A program made the position numbers and the translations under genes. From contig JADDTR010000020.1 in assembly GCA_015345905.1 (NCBI GenBank), positions 124,001 to 188,000 of the forward strand: a DNA stretch of 64,000 nucleotides. Reading direction: 5' to 3'. Shown one piece after another: positions 1-10,600 of the stretch (its first letter is position 1; each line of letters begins with the position of its first letter). Under the pieces are notes generated by a model that was given only the letters and a program-made list of their open reading frames with translations, had not been told where the DNA came from and did no database searches. The stretch is from Aotearoamyces nothofagi (taxonomy: Eukaryota; Ascomycota; Leotiomycetes; Leotiales; Tympanidaceae).

Positions 1-27
1 CAACTTTAGATATCCAGTGAGCAGTGT

Positions 28-831
28 TCAAAATATGTTCACCGTGAATGGGGTCTTACCTTTTGTGTGTGGTCGTTGGAGAGAATCAGATGAATATTGC
101 CGCCAGATTCGTGTAACGGCGAGAGTGGACTTAGGGAATATTCCTTTTGATGGATATGATTCAGGCTTCATATATCGTTCACGTTCCGGGCTAAGGCCTC
201 GTAGTGAAGATGCAGAAGTCGACAGTGTCGGATGCTGGCAGGTCAGGTTAGGTTCCTGAGAAAGAAATTCAGGGCTTGAAGCATGAACGAGTTGATGGGT
301 AGGTGTTGGAGGCTGTGAGGGACTAGGTACTGATGAATTCAGGTCTTGTGGCTTGTGTTTGTTGATGAATGAGAGTGGGAGGAGAACAGAAAAGAAGTGC
401 CTGGGAGTAAGAGTGGGAGAAAGTGACAGGCGAGATGGAGCGTGGGTATTGTCTTTACACTTACCTTCTAACAGTTTACTACTCTTAGTGAAACTGCTGT
501 CGGAGTTTGATGGCTTTGCCTGAATGAAATTGGAATGTGCTGTCAATGATTTCGATGGTCGTGTGTTGAGTTGTGTGTTGAGAGAAACTTTGAAGTTCCC
601 CCGAGAACTTGTGTTCTTAAGCAACTTAGGGAATGCCCCTCCCTCCGCATGACCAGCTGACAACCCCCCATCGCTTATACCTAGAGATTCTTCCGGAAAC
701 ATGGGAGGACTACCTATGGTAATATGAAAAGGAAGCTGATTGAACATTATGTCTGATTGTACCATTTCTTGGACCATCAATTGTAAGCCTCCTGACAATC
801 CTGCGTTCCCTTGACAATCTTGCGTCTCCAA
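28..831 (-). CDS. Putative serine-rich protein, partial at left edge
   Basis: I do not recognise this gene. An open frame of about 267 codons runs on the minus strand, rich in Ser, Pro and Thr with no clear domain. It has no ATG at its 5' limit (the first in-frame ATG lies some 18 codons in), so a further upstream exon is possible. Two GTAAG-type donors are visible: GTAAGT at about 464 on the minus strand with a possible CAG acceptor near 401 (64 nt, which would change the downstream frame), and GTAAGA near 60 close to the window edge. The second suggests that the gene continues off the left end and that the stop at 28 lies in an intron. Codon use looks coding around the segment IWRQYSSDSLQRPH. 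A chance ORF cannot be excluded. Confidence 0.35.
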   Translation of the reverse strand: METQDCQGNAGLSGGLQLMVQEMVQSDIMFNQLPFHITIGSPPMFPEESLGISDGGLSAGHAEGGAFPKLLKNTSSRGNFKVSLNTQLNTRPSKSLTAHSNFIQAKPSNSDSSFTKSSKLLEGKCKDNTHAPSRLSLSPTLTPRHFFSVLLPLSFINKHKPQDLNSSVPSPSQPPTPTHQLVHASSPEFLSQEPNLTCQHPTLSTSASSLRGLSPERERYMKPESYPSKGIFPKSTLAVTRIWRQYSSDSLQRPHTKGKTPFTVNIF

Positions 832-2462
832 GGATCAAGTTCAATCACCATGCTTTCCTTGATCAAGCCCTGCCACTTGAAATCTTAATATGCTCTACAA
901 GGTGTAGGCATACTCCCAATCTAAGTCAAATGGCTCGAGGTCCTTCGACAAACACCAGCACAGTGATCGACCCCTTTCACAAACCGCAATGGGCGCTGCG
1001 TAGAAGCCACAATGAACCCAACGAAACAAGATGCACACTCCATCGACACTATATTCAAAGCTGTATCGTAACTAGTCCTCCAGTTATACTAATCGTCCGA
1101 AGCTCGGCTGGGCTTGGCAAAAAACCTCAGTTTCGGGTTTTCTACGCGGAGGCAGCGCCACTTCGCGCTCTCAAAGACTGTGCCACACAGAACCCTGGGA
1201 TGATTCAAGAGTGGCTTCTTGAGTCTTTTGATGTTAGCTAAGTCATTAAACCCAGCCTCATCGCCAGTAAATACCAAGCTGACGCTTCTGATCCAGTTGA
1301 ATGATCGCACAGTTAGCTCGACGCAAACGCTACAGAACAATGCAGGTCGACAACGAAGGCGCAATATCGATATATAACAAATAATAGATCCTATCAAGTG
1401 CCTAGTCGGGTGGTCTTCACGGCCAGGATAGAGGTCAGGACGAGTCTGCCTTAGCAAGAAGAACGGCTAGATAGAGGCACGATAGGGGCACTCCGGTAGA
1501 CCGAGATAGAGATATTCAAGAAGATACGCAAAACGACAGATACTAATGCAGAAGTACGAAGCATAGAAAGGGATACGATGCCATACAGTAATCATAGAAA
1601 GGCCTTGTATGGCTCTGTATACAAAGAAGGAGCAGAGTAGATGCCATATTCAGGGGCACCTTCCTCTCAGGTCTGAACAACGCGAACTTAGAACAGAACG
1701 CGGCCACTGATAAGAATAATATAATTACTATTAAGAGGCTCATTTGGATGATTTACATTAGAAACTCGAAGAGTCATCATTGCCAAAATTTGTGATAGTC
1801 TTCGCCCCAAACATGTTCTTGCTTGCTGCTAACCCCTTTCTCAATTACACTCAAGCGAGGAAGAGATCAAGGCCACATTTTAATGTATGAAATACAACAT
1901 CTAGAATTATGAGAGTAGCTATACAAGATAGTCCCAACATATTTGACTAGCCAGTTGCTCTGCACTACTAGAGCAATCAATGACTCTGTCGTCGATGCAG
2001 CCACGTTTCCTTCCAGAAACAGCATAATCAAACATCCTACAACTTGTAGAATTTGAAAGAAAATTATCTGGGCCAATTTTATGGCATCCTAAAGCATGCA
2101 GGCAGTGTAGGTCCTCAGCACAACCTCGTCGTTAAGACTGACTCCAATCTCGGGGACGGGAAGGCTTATCGGGCTTTATAATCGGTTGGCTTTCTGATAA
2201 ACCTTTGCCCGCTGCTTTTATAACTTAATCCGCTGAATTCACACGAGCCGAGACACAACCTCCTAGAATATAAAATCATTCAGAACTCACTAATTATCAA
2301 AGCCATCTCTGGTCTCGGAACTTCGAATACAGCAATTGTACTCCACCATAATGATCTAGGTATCACACGTTAAATAGATATATACCTAGTCGGAACGTTG
2401 ATCTGTCTGGAGGTCCAACGCGTGATGCCATACTCCCAAACAAAAGCACCATCAACAGCGCA
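832..2462. other. Intergenic region, no gene recognised
   Basis: About 1.6 kb with only short ORFs (at most 122 codons) that show no domain, no codon bias and no convincing splice structure. The stretch 1480-2400 is AT-rich. It must contain the promoter of the F-box/LRR gene that starts at 2463. No repeats or RNA genes were seen. Confidence 0.6.
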
Positions 2463-4620
2463 ATGTCTCTGCCGACGTACCAAGAGGCAGTTACGAAGCC
2501 GAACTCTTTTGCTCTGATTGCACCACTTCTGAATCTGTCCGCAAAAGACCAGACGAGATGCTGTCTGGTGTCAAAGGAGTTTCACGGCATATTCAGCCCC
2601 ATTCTCTGGGAGGAGCCGACAAAGACTCTCCTCACTGGGTCAAATCCGTACCGTACGTAAAGCACACATGCCGTATCCTGTATCTTCTAACAGCAAGGCA
2701 GAAAGATATGATGACTTTATCCAAGGTTGCCAGACAACACGCGTGGAAGTCCGGAGCCTTGTGGCAACCGTGGACTTCCGGCCGTTGATGGCGTACGGTT
2801 CGTTCCATGCACCGGGTTCAAACCATTGGCTTTTGAGTGCCTCTCATCGCCATGGAATTTGGTTCACGAAGCTTCCCATCTTGTTTCCCTCGCTGAGAAG
2901 TGTTATCGTCGATGGCGTGTTGTCGTTCACCAACGTTGCAGCCATGGTCCACACATCCCTCCCTGCGCCAAACATGAACCCTGAAGACATATCCGCAGGA
3001 GATGATGTCTCCCCGGCCGTTTTTCTAACTGGTACGCAAGAGGATCTGGTAACTAGCTCTGTTCCGACGACTATATATCAACCTCCATGGAGTATCCCAC
3101 GCCATTCTTTTGCCCCTCTGCTTTTGAGCGCCGCCGGATGCTCTCACTTGGACCCAAGAGCGATCATTAAAATGCCATATTGCATGAACATTCTATATCT
3201 CGATATCTCTTATACTAATAGACAAGGAAGGGTGTGGACCCCTATGCCAATCGATAGCCTTTTATCACTTCGTATCTTGAAGCTACGCGGCCTCATGCTC
3301 ACAGACGCAAAGCTCGCCGAGATGCTGACGCATATGGGGACTCGCCTTTGGAGTTTAGATTTGACAAATAATCTCCTAACAGACTTCATTGTTCCGAAGT
3401 TACTGGCTCTCTGTCTTCCGGCCTTGGACCCGAGACCCAATATGCGTGCCGAGGTGGATGGAGCTGGCAGATTAGCCACCCACACATCATCTAGCAGCAG
3501 ATGTGTTAGCCCTGAACGATATGTTGAAGACGCGCCACCATATACGGAGAGGTCGAACCCTCTCGAGGATCAAGAGACCATGCGAGCAGAATTGAGACTC
3601 GGTCTACGCCCAGATCATGTGGATGGTTTGTTGGCATTTTTCAAGAAGGAGAACAGAAACCCAAAGCTCCATGAGCGGCATCAATTGCATGAGGAAAATG
3701 ACTTGATGAAAAGTACTGGGCTCACACAGCTGCATCTCTCTGGCAATAAGTTCACTGCCGATACCCTCACTCTGCTCTTAACGGGCACAAACCGTCTCCA
3801 GCAGATTGACTTTGGAACGGTACCTTCTACTCAGCATATGCGTCGTTCCGGGGTGAACCATCCAAACGTGCGTCCTCTTTGTCAACCAGATACTGTGAAA
3901 TTGCTCGCTCCAGAGGTCTCGCGACGCCTTCAATCCCTACGTGTACATCACTCAATCGTCACGCACACGCCCACAATCTCTTTCGTCGGTGATTATCGTA
4001 TGTCTGAAAAACGTGCCATCCAGCTCGCTGAAGAGACCTATGCCGCAGAAGAGCTTATCTTCTGGCCCTATGCCTTTCTGCCAGACTTGAATCCACGAAT
4101 AAGCCACCTGTCATTAACTGACGTACCTCGTTTCTCGATCGGACTTGTTGTAAAACGACTCCTGAAATTCCTCCGGGCGGCCGCGGTTCAGGAGTCGCTG
4201 ATCGCCAAAGCAACGCCTGTCAATAGAAGGAGGTCTGCGAAGATGTTGCTTGGCTTGCGTGAGTTGCGCCTCGAATTTGTCGCTGCGAGTGCTGTCAGCG
4301 GCCAACGAACCCTTTCGGGCCCTTCTGTCTCTGGCGACGCCGATGCTGATGAGTTTGCGTCTCAGTCGCAGGGCGACTTCTCTTTCTTCAATGAGGAGCC
4401 GTCAGTCACTGGCGAAAGGAACCCTTCTGTTCCAGCTGGTCTAGGGGCAAGTGAGGCGTTCTATCTGCGGAATGTGATGGAGGAAGTATGGGCCTACCGT
4501 GCCAGAACGGCGGCTGCCTTTGAGGCAGAGCGGGTGCGTCTGGGTGTGCCGGCGTGGAGAGTGCCTTTAGGGGCTCCCCACTACCATTGGTCGGGTTCGT
4601 TGGTGATGGAAGGGGTGTGA
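2463..4620 (+). CDS. F-box-like / leucine-rich repeat protein
   Basis: Two exons, 2463-2652 and 2702-4620, give about 702 residues. The 49-nt intron (GTACGT..CAG) has a CTAAC branch site about 10 nt before its acceptor and is the only pairing I found that keeps frame with a normal branch distance. Residues about 14-50 look like a degenerate fungal F-box (ALIAPLLNLSAKDQTRCCLV, then SKEF and a conserved-looking LWEEP). Leucine-rich repeat-like segments follow in the middle (LWSLDLTNNLLTD and LTQLHLSGNKFTADTL). Such proteins usually recruit substrates to SCF ubiquitin ligases in cytoplasm or nucleus; that role is inferred. The C-terminal 150 residues are low in recognisable structure. There is no signal peptide or membrane segment. 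Confidence 0.8.
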
Positions 4621-5972
4621 TTATATTGGATTGGTTTGTGCTCTCCCGTCTGGAGTTTGCTTTTTTCCTTTTGTTGCTTGAATTTAGCTGGAGTTCCGGT
4701 AGGAGATACCCAGGCCAATGAAGTTGCTTTGAGCAAACCAGAAATTTCTCCGATTTCTTCTTCTCGTCAATAACTGGCAGCAGTGATTCAGTGGCTCTTA
4801 AAATCCATGTTACAGTCAACACTTATAGGCCATCCATATCTTGTTGCCGTGTCTACTAACTGGCAGCAGTATTCATTTAGACTTTAGTTCCAAAGGTAAA
4901 TAAGACAGATGTTCATGTATGCTACCGCTTACAAACCGGTCTGGTATGCTTCTATATAATAATGTTGTTATATAATGTCCGTCTGGCAGATTCTTGATTG
5001 TGGGTTACACACGCCTGCCTCTATGCTTGGACAGCAATGTTTGCTAGCACCGATACGGCTCTATCCAAATATAAAGTGATTCCAGCATTTACGTTCCTGT
5101 TTCGATTTCTAATAACTTCCGAGTTTGGATTTATAGGTATTTGGCTGTGGTCAATGATCATGACATGATATCTACTACCTCGTCTGATGGTTGTGGATCC
5201 TAGGCTAGTGGTGTAGCCGAGAGGAGAAAGGTCAATTACGACGACTTGGCCATCTTCTGCAAAAAACATCATCGTCAGTCGCCTACACTATATCCCATAC
5301 AACGGCCGCATTTAGCAATATTGGTCGAGGCGAGTATGGATACCAATCACATGACTCTGCAGTCAGTCTTGTTATTTTGGCCAACGTGTGGAATCCGATA
5401 TTGAGTACTCAGCGAGACGTATGTCACCATCGGTTTGTCCACGAGGGCTCTCGATGGGACTCTAGATAGGACTCTCTATCTCGCCCTTGATGGCGCCGTC
5501 GACGAGCCATCCCGCGTTAATTCTCCGGCAATCACTCAAACAGAAACCTGGCGGTCTAGATCTGTTCTCATGTACAGTACCGCCCTGAGGCGGCAACGCG
5601 CAGTTCTGAGACTTGTGCGCTTATCCAAGTGCCTCCAGATGCCGATGGCGAGCCTGGCGCCGCTCCACTGCCTCTTACCCATACCCCTTTTCATCCAAAG
5701 CGCCGCACTGACTCGCCGCACATCGTCAAGCCAGCCTCCATATTTCCACCGTGTACTCCCAAGTCCTACACAGTCGCGCTCCAACATTAATCCACCGCTC
5801 ACAATCTCTCTGCCCCTTTAGCCGGCCGCCTCCCGGTAGAGAGGGGTTCCCCAGCCGCCAGATCCACGAACCGCCATACTCCGAAGTCACGAATCGACGT
5901 CAGCTCTACGTACTGCGGATGAATGCGACCACATCGGACCTTCTCTGTAGAATGTCTGCTGTTTCCGGTTTA

Positions 5973-5978
5973 TTAGCC
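5973..5978 (-). promoter_or_regulatory. GGCTAA core motif (XlnR/Xyr1-type), distal
   Basis: TTAGCC on the plus strand reads GGCTAA on the minus strand, the core bound by the fungal XlnR/Xyr1 xylanolytic activators. It lies about 385 nt upstream of the GH12 start codon. A six-base match is common by chance. It is noted because a second copy occurs 150 nt closer and the gene downstream is a plausible target. Confidence 0.3.
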
Positions 5979-6130
5979 CCCTGCATATGCGATTGGTGGA
6001 ATAGCGTTTAAGCTTCGCAGAACGGATATATGAAACTCGGCAGTCGCTTGAGCAGCGCTTGTGACTCCACCGCATGCGAAAGCAGGGGATATGTCTGATT
6101 TTGGAGGTCATAGACCGACGGTAAACTGAC

Positions 6131-6136
6131 GGCTAA
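6131..6136 (+). promoter_or_regulatory. GGCTAA core motif (XlnR/Xyr1-type), proximal
   Basis: GGCTAA lies about 226 nt upstream of the GH12 ATG, in opposite orientation to the copy at 5973. Paired GGCTAA elements are typical of cellulase and xylanase promoters; that this one functions is inference. Confidence 0.35.
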
Positions 6137-6266
6137 TACTCATCCCTTGTATTTTTATGGCATGTTATACTTAGACTGTTCTCATATTCATACTCTGCGG
6201 GTGCGACACCAGGTGACGCTGGCCCTTCATCTCGGGTCTATAGTTTAACAGCTGCCAGAAGACAGG

Positions 6267-6274
6267 TATATAAG
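6267..6274 (+). promoter_or_regulatory. TATA box of the GH12 gene
   Basis: TATATAAG occurs about 88 nt before the ATG at 6362, at normal spacing for a strongly expressed fungal hydrolase gene with a short leader. Confidence 0.6.
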
Positions 6275-6361
6275 GTGCGTGCTTTCCTTCAGAATATCAC
6301 ACTTCAGAACTCACCTTAGTGCTGTCATCAAACCTTCAACTCCCTTCATCCAAGTCTCAAT

Positions 6362-7178
6362 ATGTTGTTCGCATCTCTTCTTGTCCCAGCGTTTCTGGCT
6401 GCCACCTCTCTCGCAGCTCCAGCGGAAGTTGAAGTCCCTTCTCAAACCTTCGACAAAAGATCCACCACGATCTGCGGTCAATGGGATAGTGTTACAACCG
6501 GTACCTACACTGTGTACCAAGATCTCTGGGATGAGGCAGCAGCCACCTCTGGTTCCCAATGCACCACCGTCACGTCTGAATCGGACGGCGTGCTCGTGTG
6601 GTCCACATCCTGGACGTGGGCCGGCGCATCTTCCTCCGTCAAGTCCTTTGCCAACGCCGTCGTAACCCAATCCACCGGCGTCAAGGTATCCAGCATCTCC
6701 ACAATCCCATCAACTTGGAAATACAGGTCCGTATCCCCCCTCCTCTCTACCACCAAACCTAACCACGCCCAACAGCTACACCGGCACCTCGATCGTAGCA
6801 GATGTCGCATATGACATCTTCACCGCCAGCTCGGCATCCGGCTCGTCAGAATATGAGATCATGATCTGGCTCGCCGCTCTCGGCGGCGCAGGGCCCATCT
6901 CCTCAACCGGAAGTCCCGTCGCCACGCCCACGATCGCGGGGTCGTCATGGAAGCTGTACAAGGGCGCCAACGGTGACACGACGGTCTTCTCGTTTGTGGC
7001 ATCCAGCCAGATCACGAGCTTCTCCGGCGACCTGAAGCTCTTCTTCACATATCTCGCCTCTAACCAGGGTTACAGCACCAGCCAGTATATCACAAGCATT
7101 GGAGCGGGTACCGAACCGTTTACCGGGACTAACGCCGTGTTTAAGACGACGGCCTATTCGGCAGTCATCAATGCCTAA
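6362..7178 (+). CDS. Secreted GH12 endoglucanase / xyloglucanase
   Basis: Exons 6362-6726 and 6776-7178 give 255 residues, the usual GH12 size. The 49-nt intron has donor GTCCGT and a CTAAC branch site, and joining it restores the family motif [17 protein letters not shown]. The N-terminus is a classic signal peptide ([20 protein letters not shown]), followed by a short propeptide ending in a Kex2-type KR near residue 33. Both GH12 catalytic glutamates are in place: the nucleophile in the E-x-M-x-W motif (YEIMIW) and the acid/base in GTEPFTG near the C-terminus. The enzyme should cleave internal beta-1,4 bonds of cellulose, mixed beta-glucan or xyloglucan outside the cell with retention. There is no carbohydrate-binding module. 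Which glucan is preferred cannot be told from sequence. Confidence 0.95.
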
Positions 7179-7438
7179 ATGGCTGGTGAGGTGCAGCTGT
7201 GAGCACTCGTGGAGTGATCTTGTCTGTGGAGAGAGTCTCGTTTTTACCTAATTATTTGTGTCTTTTCGTGTACATACCGGAATGAAATATCTCCCCATCG
7301 TCATTGTATATAAGTTACGTCATCATAATCAAAAGCTCGTAGCATAACACACGAGTCCTCTGCTATCCACTCCAGAACAAAGGATTTGGAAAACCTGTGC
7401 ATTTGAAATATAAATATATTTAATTATATACCTCGAAT

Positions 7439-9338
7439 CTATCTCTCGTGTCGATCCCTACCTCGCAGTAAATCATCACTGGTTCCAATATATTTCTGTG
7501 CCTCCCGTCTCTCCAACTCTTGATCCAGCTGGGTTCCTTCTGATGTCCTTTCTTGTCCAGGCTCTGTACCAATGGCGTCAGGCCCTACCATCCCAGGCTC
7601 TGGTTGCTGTTGGTCTTGTTCGTTAACCCGCTCTCGGGCCTGGATCTCCGAACCAGGTCTGGCTGGAGCCGTTGCGGCTCGGCTCGTTTCTCTCACAGCT
7701 GTCGATGCCGTCACAGCTGCGGTCGTGGATTGGTCAAAGTGACTCTCCACCAGATCCGGGAGTCTCTGTGCCTGTCCCGGAGTGGGGCTTGCCAGCAATT
7801 CCTGTCTGCTAAATCCGCTTCCGCTTCCATGTCGACGACTATTTCCAAGTAATCCAGATTCGCTACTGCGACGCCTATGTCCCGGCCCAGACCTGTTAAG
7901 TCCTACTCTTTCCATAGCTCCTCGAAATGTGCCTTGGTGACCATCTATCCTAGCGTCGAGCTCTGCTAGTCCTCTAGAGCTCCCTGATTGTTGGCTCACT
8001 TCACTTGCGTCGGACCATTGTCTGCCGTGTGTGGATTGTATGCTTGGTCGGTGGCCAAACCAGAGATTCTGGTCTCGGGGGGTGGAATCATATGAGAAGT
8101 AACCACCTCTGGATTGGATCATTGACGGGGATTGTGAAGATTCTTGACTATTTTGTCGTGAATTATGATGCGAGTCATAGTATATAGAGTCCGATGTTGG
8201 GACTTGTTGATAGCCATGAGGATGGGAGTGATATGGAACGTAAGGAGCAGGGATTGGAGGCGATAAAAGTGTTCGGTCGATATCAGAGCTAGAGCTACCG
8301 ACCGCTGACGGTCGAGGAAGGCGTGGTGTTCCTGAGACAGGGGAGGAACTCATCATAAGTGGATCAATCGGCACCTTATCAAGGTCCGGTTTGGTTGTTG
8401 GAGTTTTATGCCCACCATCAGGATGGCTCGAAGATTTTGTTTTAGATCCAGATCCCGAGCCCGACGTTTTTGACTGCTTTACAACCACATTTAAGCGTCG
8501 CAGAATATAGAATGTAGCTATAATGACCACAATTAAGATAAAGATGGCGGCACCAATTATGCCTCCTAAATCAGCCTTGCTAAGCCCAGTGGTGGGAGTG
8601 AAGGTAGGATATGCCTTAGCTATTACAGTTGCAGTTGCGGTTGTAGCTGCCGTTAGTGTAAGCTTTGCTATACCCGATGACGCAGCTGATGAAGAGCGTG
8701 TTGCAACTGTTGAAGGGATATAGGCTGTTTGAATGACAGTGGTGATGGTTTGGGTCTGAGAATTCGAATCCGTAGTTGTGATCGTAACCGTTAGAGAGAC
8801 GGAGGAAAAAGATGTCTCATAGCAGTATCCAACTCCACAGGCCAGACCTGAATGGCAACATCCGTAGCCTACCGCCTCGGGACAGAGAAACGAAGCGGTA
8901 CCACAATCTTGACTGTAGCTTGATCCAGCAGGAGGAATGCAATTATTTGAAGCACATGTGTAGCCACTGGGGCAACAGCCACCTAGTAACTCTTAGAATC
9001 AGTTGCAGCGTGCTCTTCATAAAATGCGTACCTCCTTGTTCAAGACCGCATGCAATGTAGCCTGACTTTGAGCAAACGGTCTGAGGGGCTGCCGTCGTGG
9101 GATAACAGCTACTTGTACCACAAGAATAGCCCGTAGGGCAGCAGCCGCTACTAACAGACACCGGGCATAACGAGTAATTTGTTGGGCATTGCGTCGCATC
9201 CCTTCGGAGTGGCATCTGTGTGTGTATCATCTCCAAGGCTCTTCTCGTGGTCAGGGCATTGAACATTGAATATGAAGGCGTAAGGCCGCCGATTAGAAGT
9301 AATAGCACAAAGGCGTCACGCCTAGGCATTCCATACAT
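7439..9338 (-). CDS. Cysteine-rich single-pass membrane protein
   Basis: Exons 9338-9032 and 8982-7439 (49-nt intron, GTACGC..TAG) give 616 residues. The order is: signal peptide or N-terminal hydrophobic segment (about residues 8-25); three tandem cysteine modules of the pattern C-x(n)-C-x(n)-GCC-x4-C-x4-C (for example GCCPTGYSCGTSSC and GCCPSGYTCASNNC); a Ser/Thr-rich stalk likely to be O-glycosylated; one membrane segment at about 242-264 (IIGAAIFILIVVIIATFYIL) followed by Arg-Arg; and a long Ser/Pro/Gln-rich cytoplasmic tail of about 350 residues. This is the layout of a type I fungal cell-surface or wall-sensor-like protein. The cysteine modules are not the WSC domain, and no enzymatic domain is visible. 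Function is unknown; surface sensing or wall attachment is inference from architecture. Confidence 0.85.
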
Positions 9339-10600
9339 GGCAAAACTATTATGCCGAGCTCGTAAATTCAGGCAGGTCTCGAGGACTTGAAACCCATGAT
9401 GATAGAGCTGCGATGATTTTGCAACTCAGGGTATATATTGATGACGCCCAGCCTGCAATACCGACGCTTCAATTTAGTATACTCGAGACGTTCGGGACAT
9501 AGGTCGCACTTCAAAGGCGGCTGTACTATACAATATCTTTGAGGTCGGTCGTCAGAAGGATGGGAGTGCGGCTGACGACGTTCCTTGAGAACGTGCGCCT
9601 CTGCTGACAGCAACGCAAGAATCCTGCCGAGGCTGATACAGTCTGGTGCGCACAAGACAATTCAAATTAGAATAAGACAATGGTGATAAGAATTGAGAAT
9701 TAAGAAGATATATGAAGAGATCTACAGTATAATATCGTAAAATGCCCCCGAGGTTGGGACCTGGGCCCATCCCAAGGGCAGCGCAGCAGATCCCCAAGGA
9801 AAGGCCGCAACTTGCAACTGAATCCTCAGCCGCACTGCCACTGCTGGCCGGACCAGTCTTTCCCTGCTGAATGTGCGAGAGGTTGGTGGCTGATTGGCAC
9901 ATCGCGGAGGCTGGTTAAGCCTCAGCATAATGATGTGCCGTGCTGGCGGCCATTCAAAAGCCTACAGCACTCACACAGGTGGTGCATGCATGGTGTAGCC
10001 GGTCAGCGTTTGTGCTTAGAACAAGGAATATCGACAAGCACTGCAGCCAGCGACGATGAACAGAGGACGGGTAGATGAGAGGATGGGTGGATGGGTGGAC
10101 GGGTGGTTCTACGGTCGGCAGTGGTGTGGTTGCTGCAGTTCCGTACTCGGAGATGTCCTGCGAACACCAAAGCATATCCATGGTTTTGGCTGCAATGCAC
10201 CCTGACGACACGACACCGAATTCCTCCAAAAGTTTCGTCGTCGATTTAAAGAATAATACAGAATTCTGTCTATAAACCAATTTCAGGATGGCGAAGTGCA
10301 ATCGCGCTCGATCGCACGGAGTCCTCACGTGCGTCGCCAAAACAAGCACACGTGATGCTTGCCGAAAGCCTACCCCGCATCTGGAAGCGACAGTTGGGGT
10401 AAAAGCGGTAAAGTGTGGTGTAGGTAGTCATCCAACTTTGCGACTCCTCTCCTTGAACGATCTCAGGGATATATACAAATCCAATAACTCGAGAAACCGC
10501 TTCACTACTTCCTATATCGCTGTTCATCCGCGCCATCCGCGCCATCCGCGCTCGTCCTTTCGGGGCGCCATGATCTTGTTGTGCTGAATGTGCCAGCAAG
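9339..10600. other. Divergent intergenic region
   Basis: About 1.26 kb between the minus-strand membrane protein and the plus-strand Zn2Cys6 factor, serving both promoters. Small ORFs here show no domain. A TATATA at 10470 and a three-fold CATCCGCGC repeat near 10528-10555 lie close upstream of the transcription factor. Nothing else was recognised. Confidence 0.6.
10470..10475 (+). promoter_or_regulatory. Possible TATA element of the Zn2Cys6 gene at 10601
   Basis: TATATA about 130 nt upstream of the proposed ATG. Position is reasonable, but the motif is short. Confidence 0.3.

Larger units (their letters stand above)
4621..6361. other. Intergenic region upstream of the GH12 gene
   Basis: About 1.7 kb without a convincing gene. 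Short overlapping ORFs around 5435-6011 lack domains and codon bias. The right end is the promoter of the GH12 endoglucanase and carries a TATA box and two GGCTAA-core motifs, listed separately. Confidence 0.6.
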
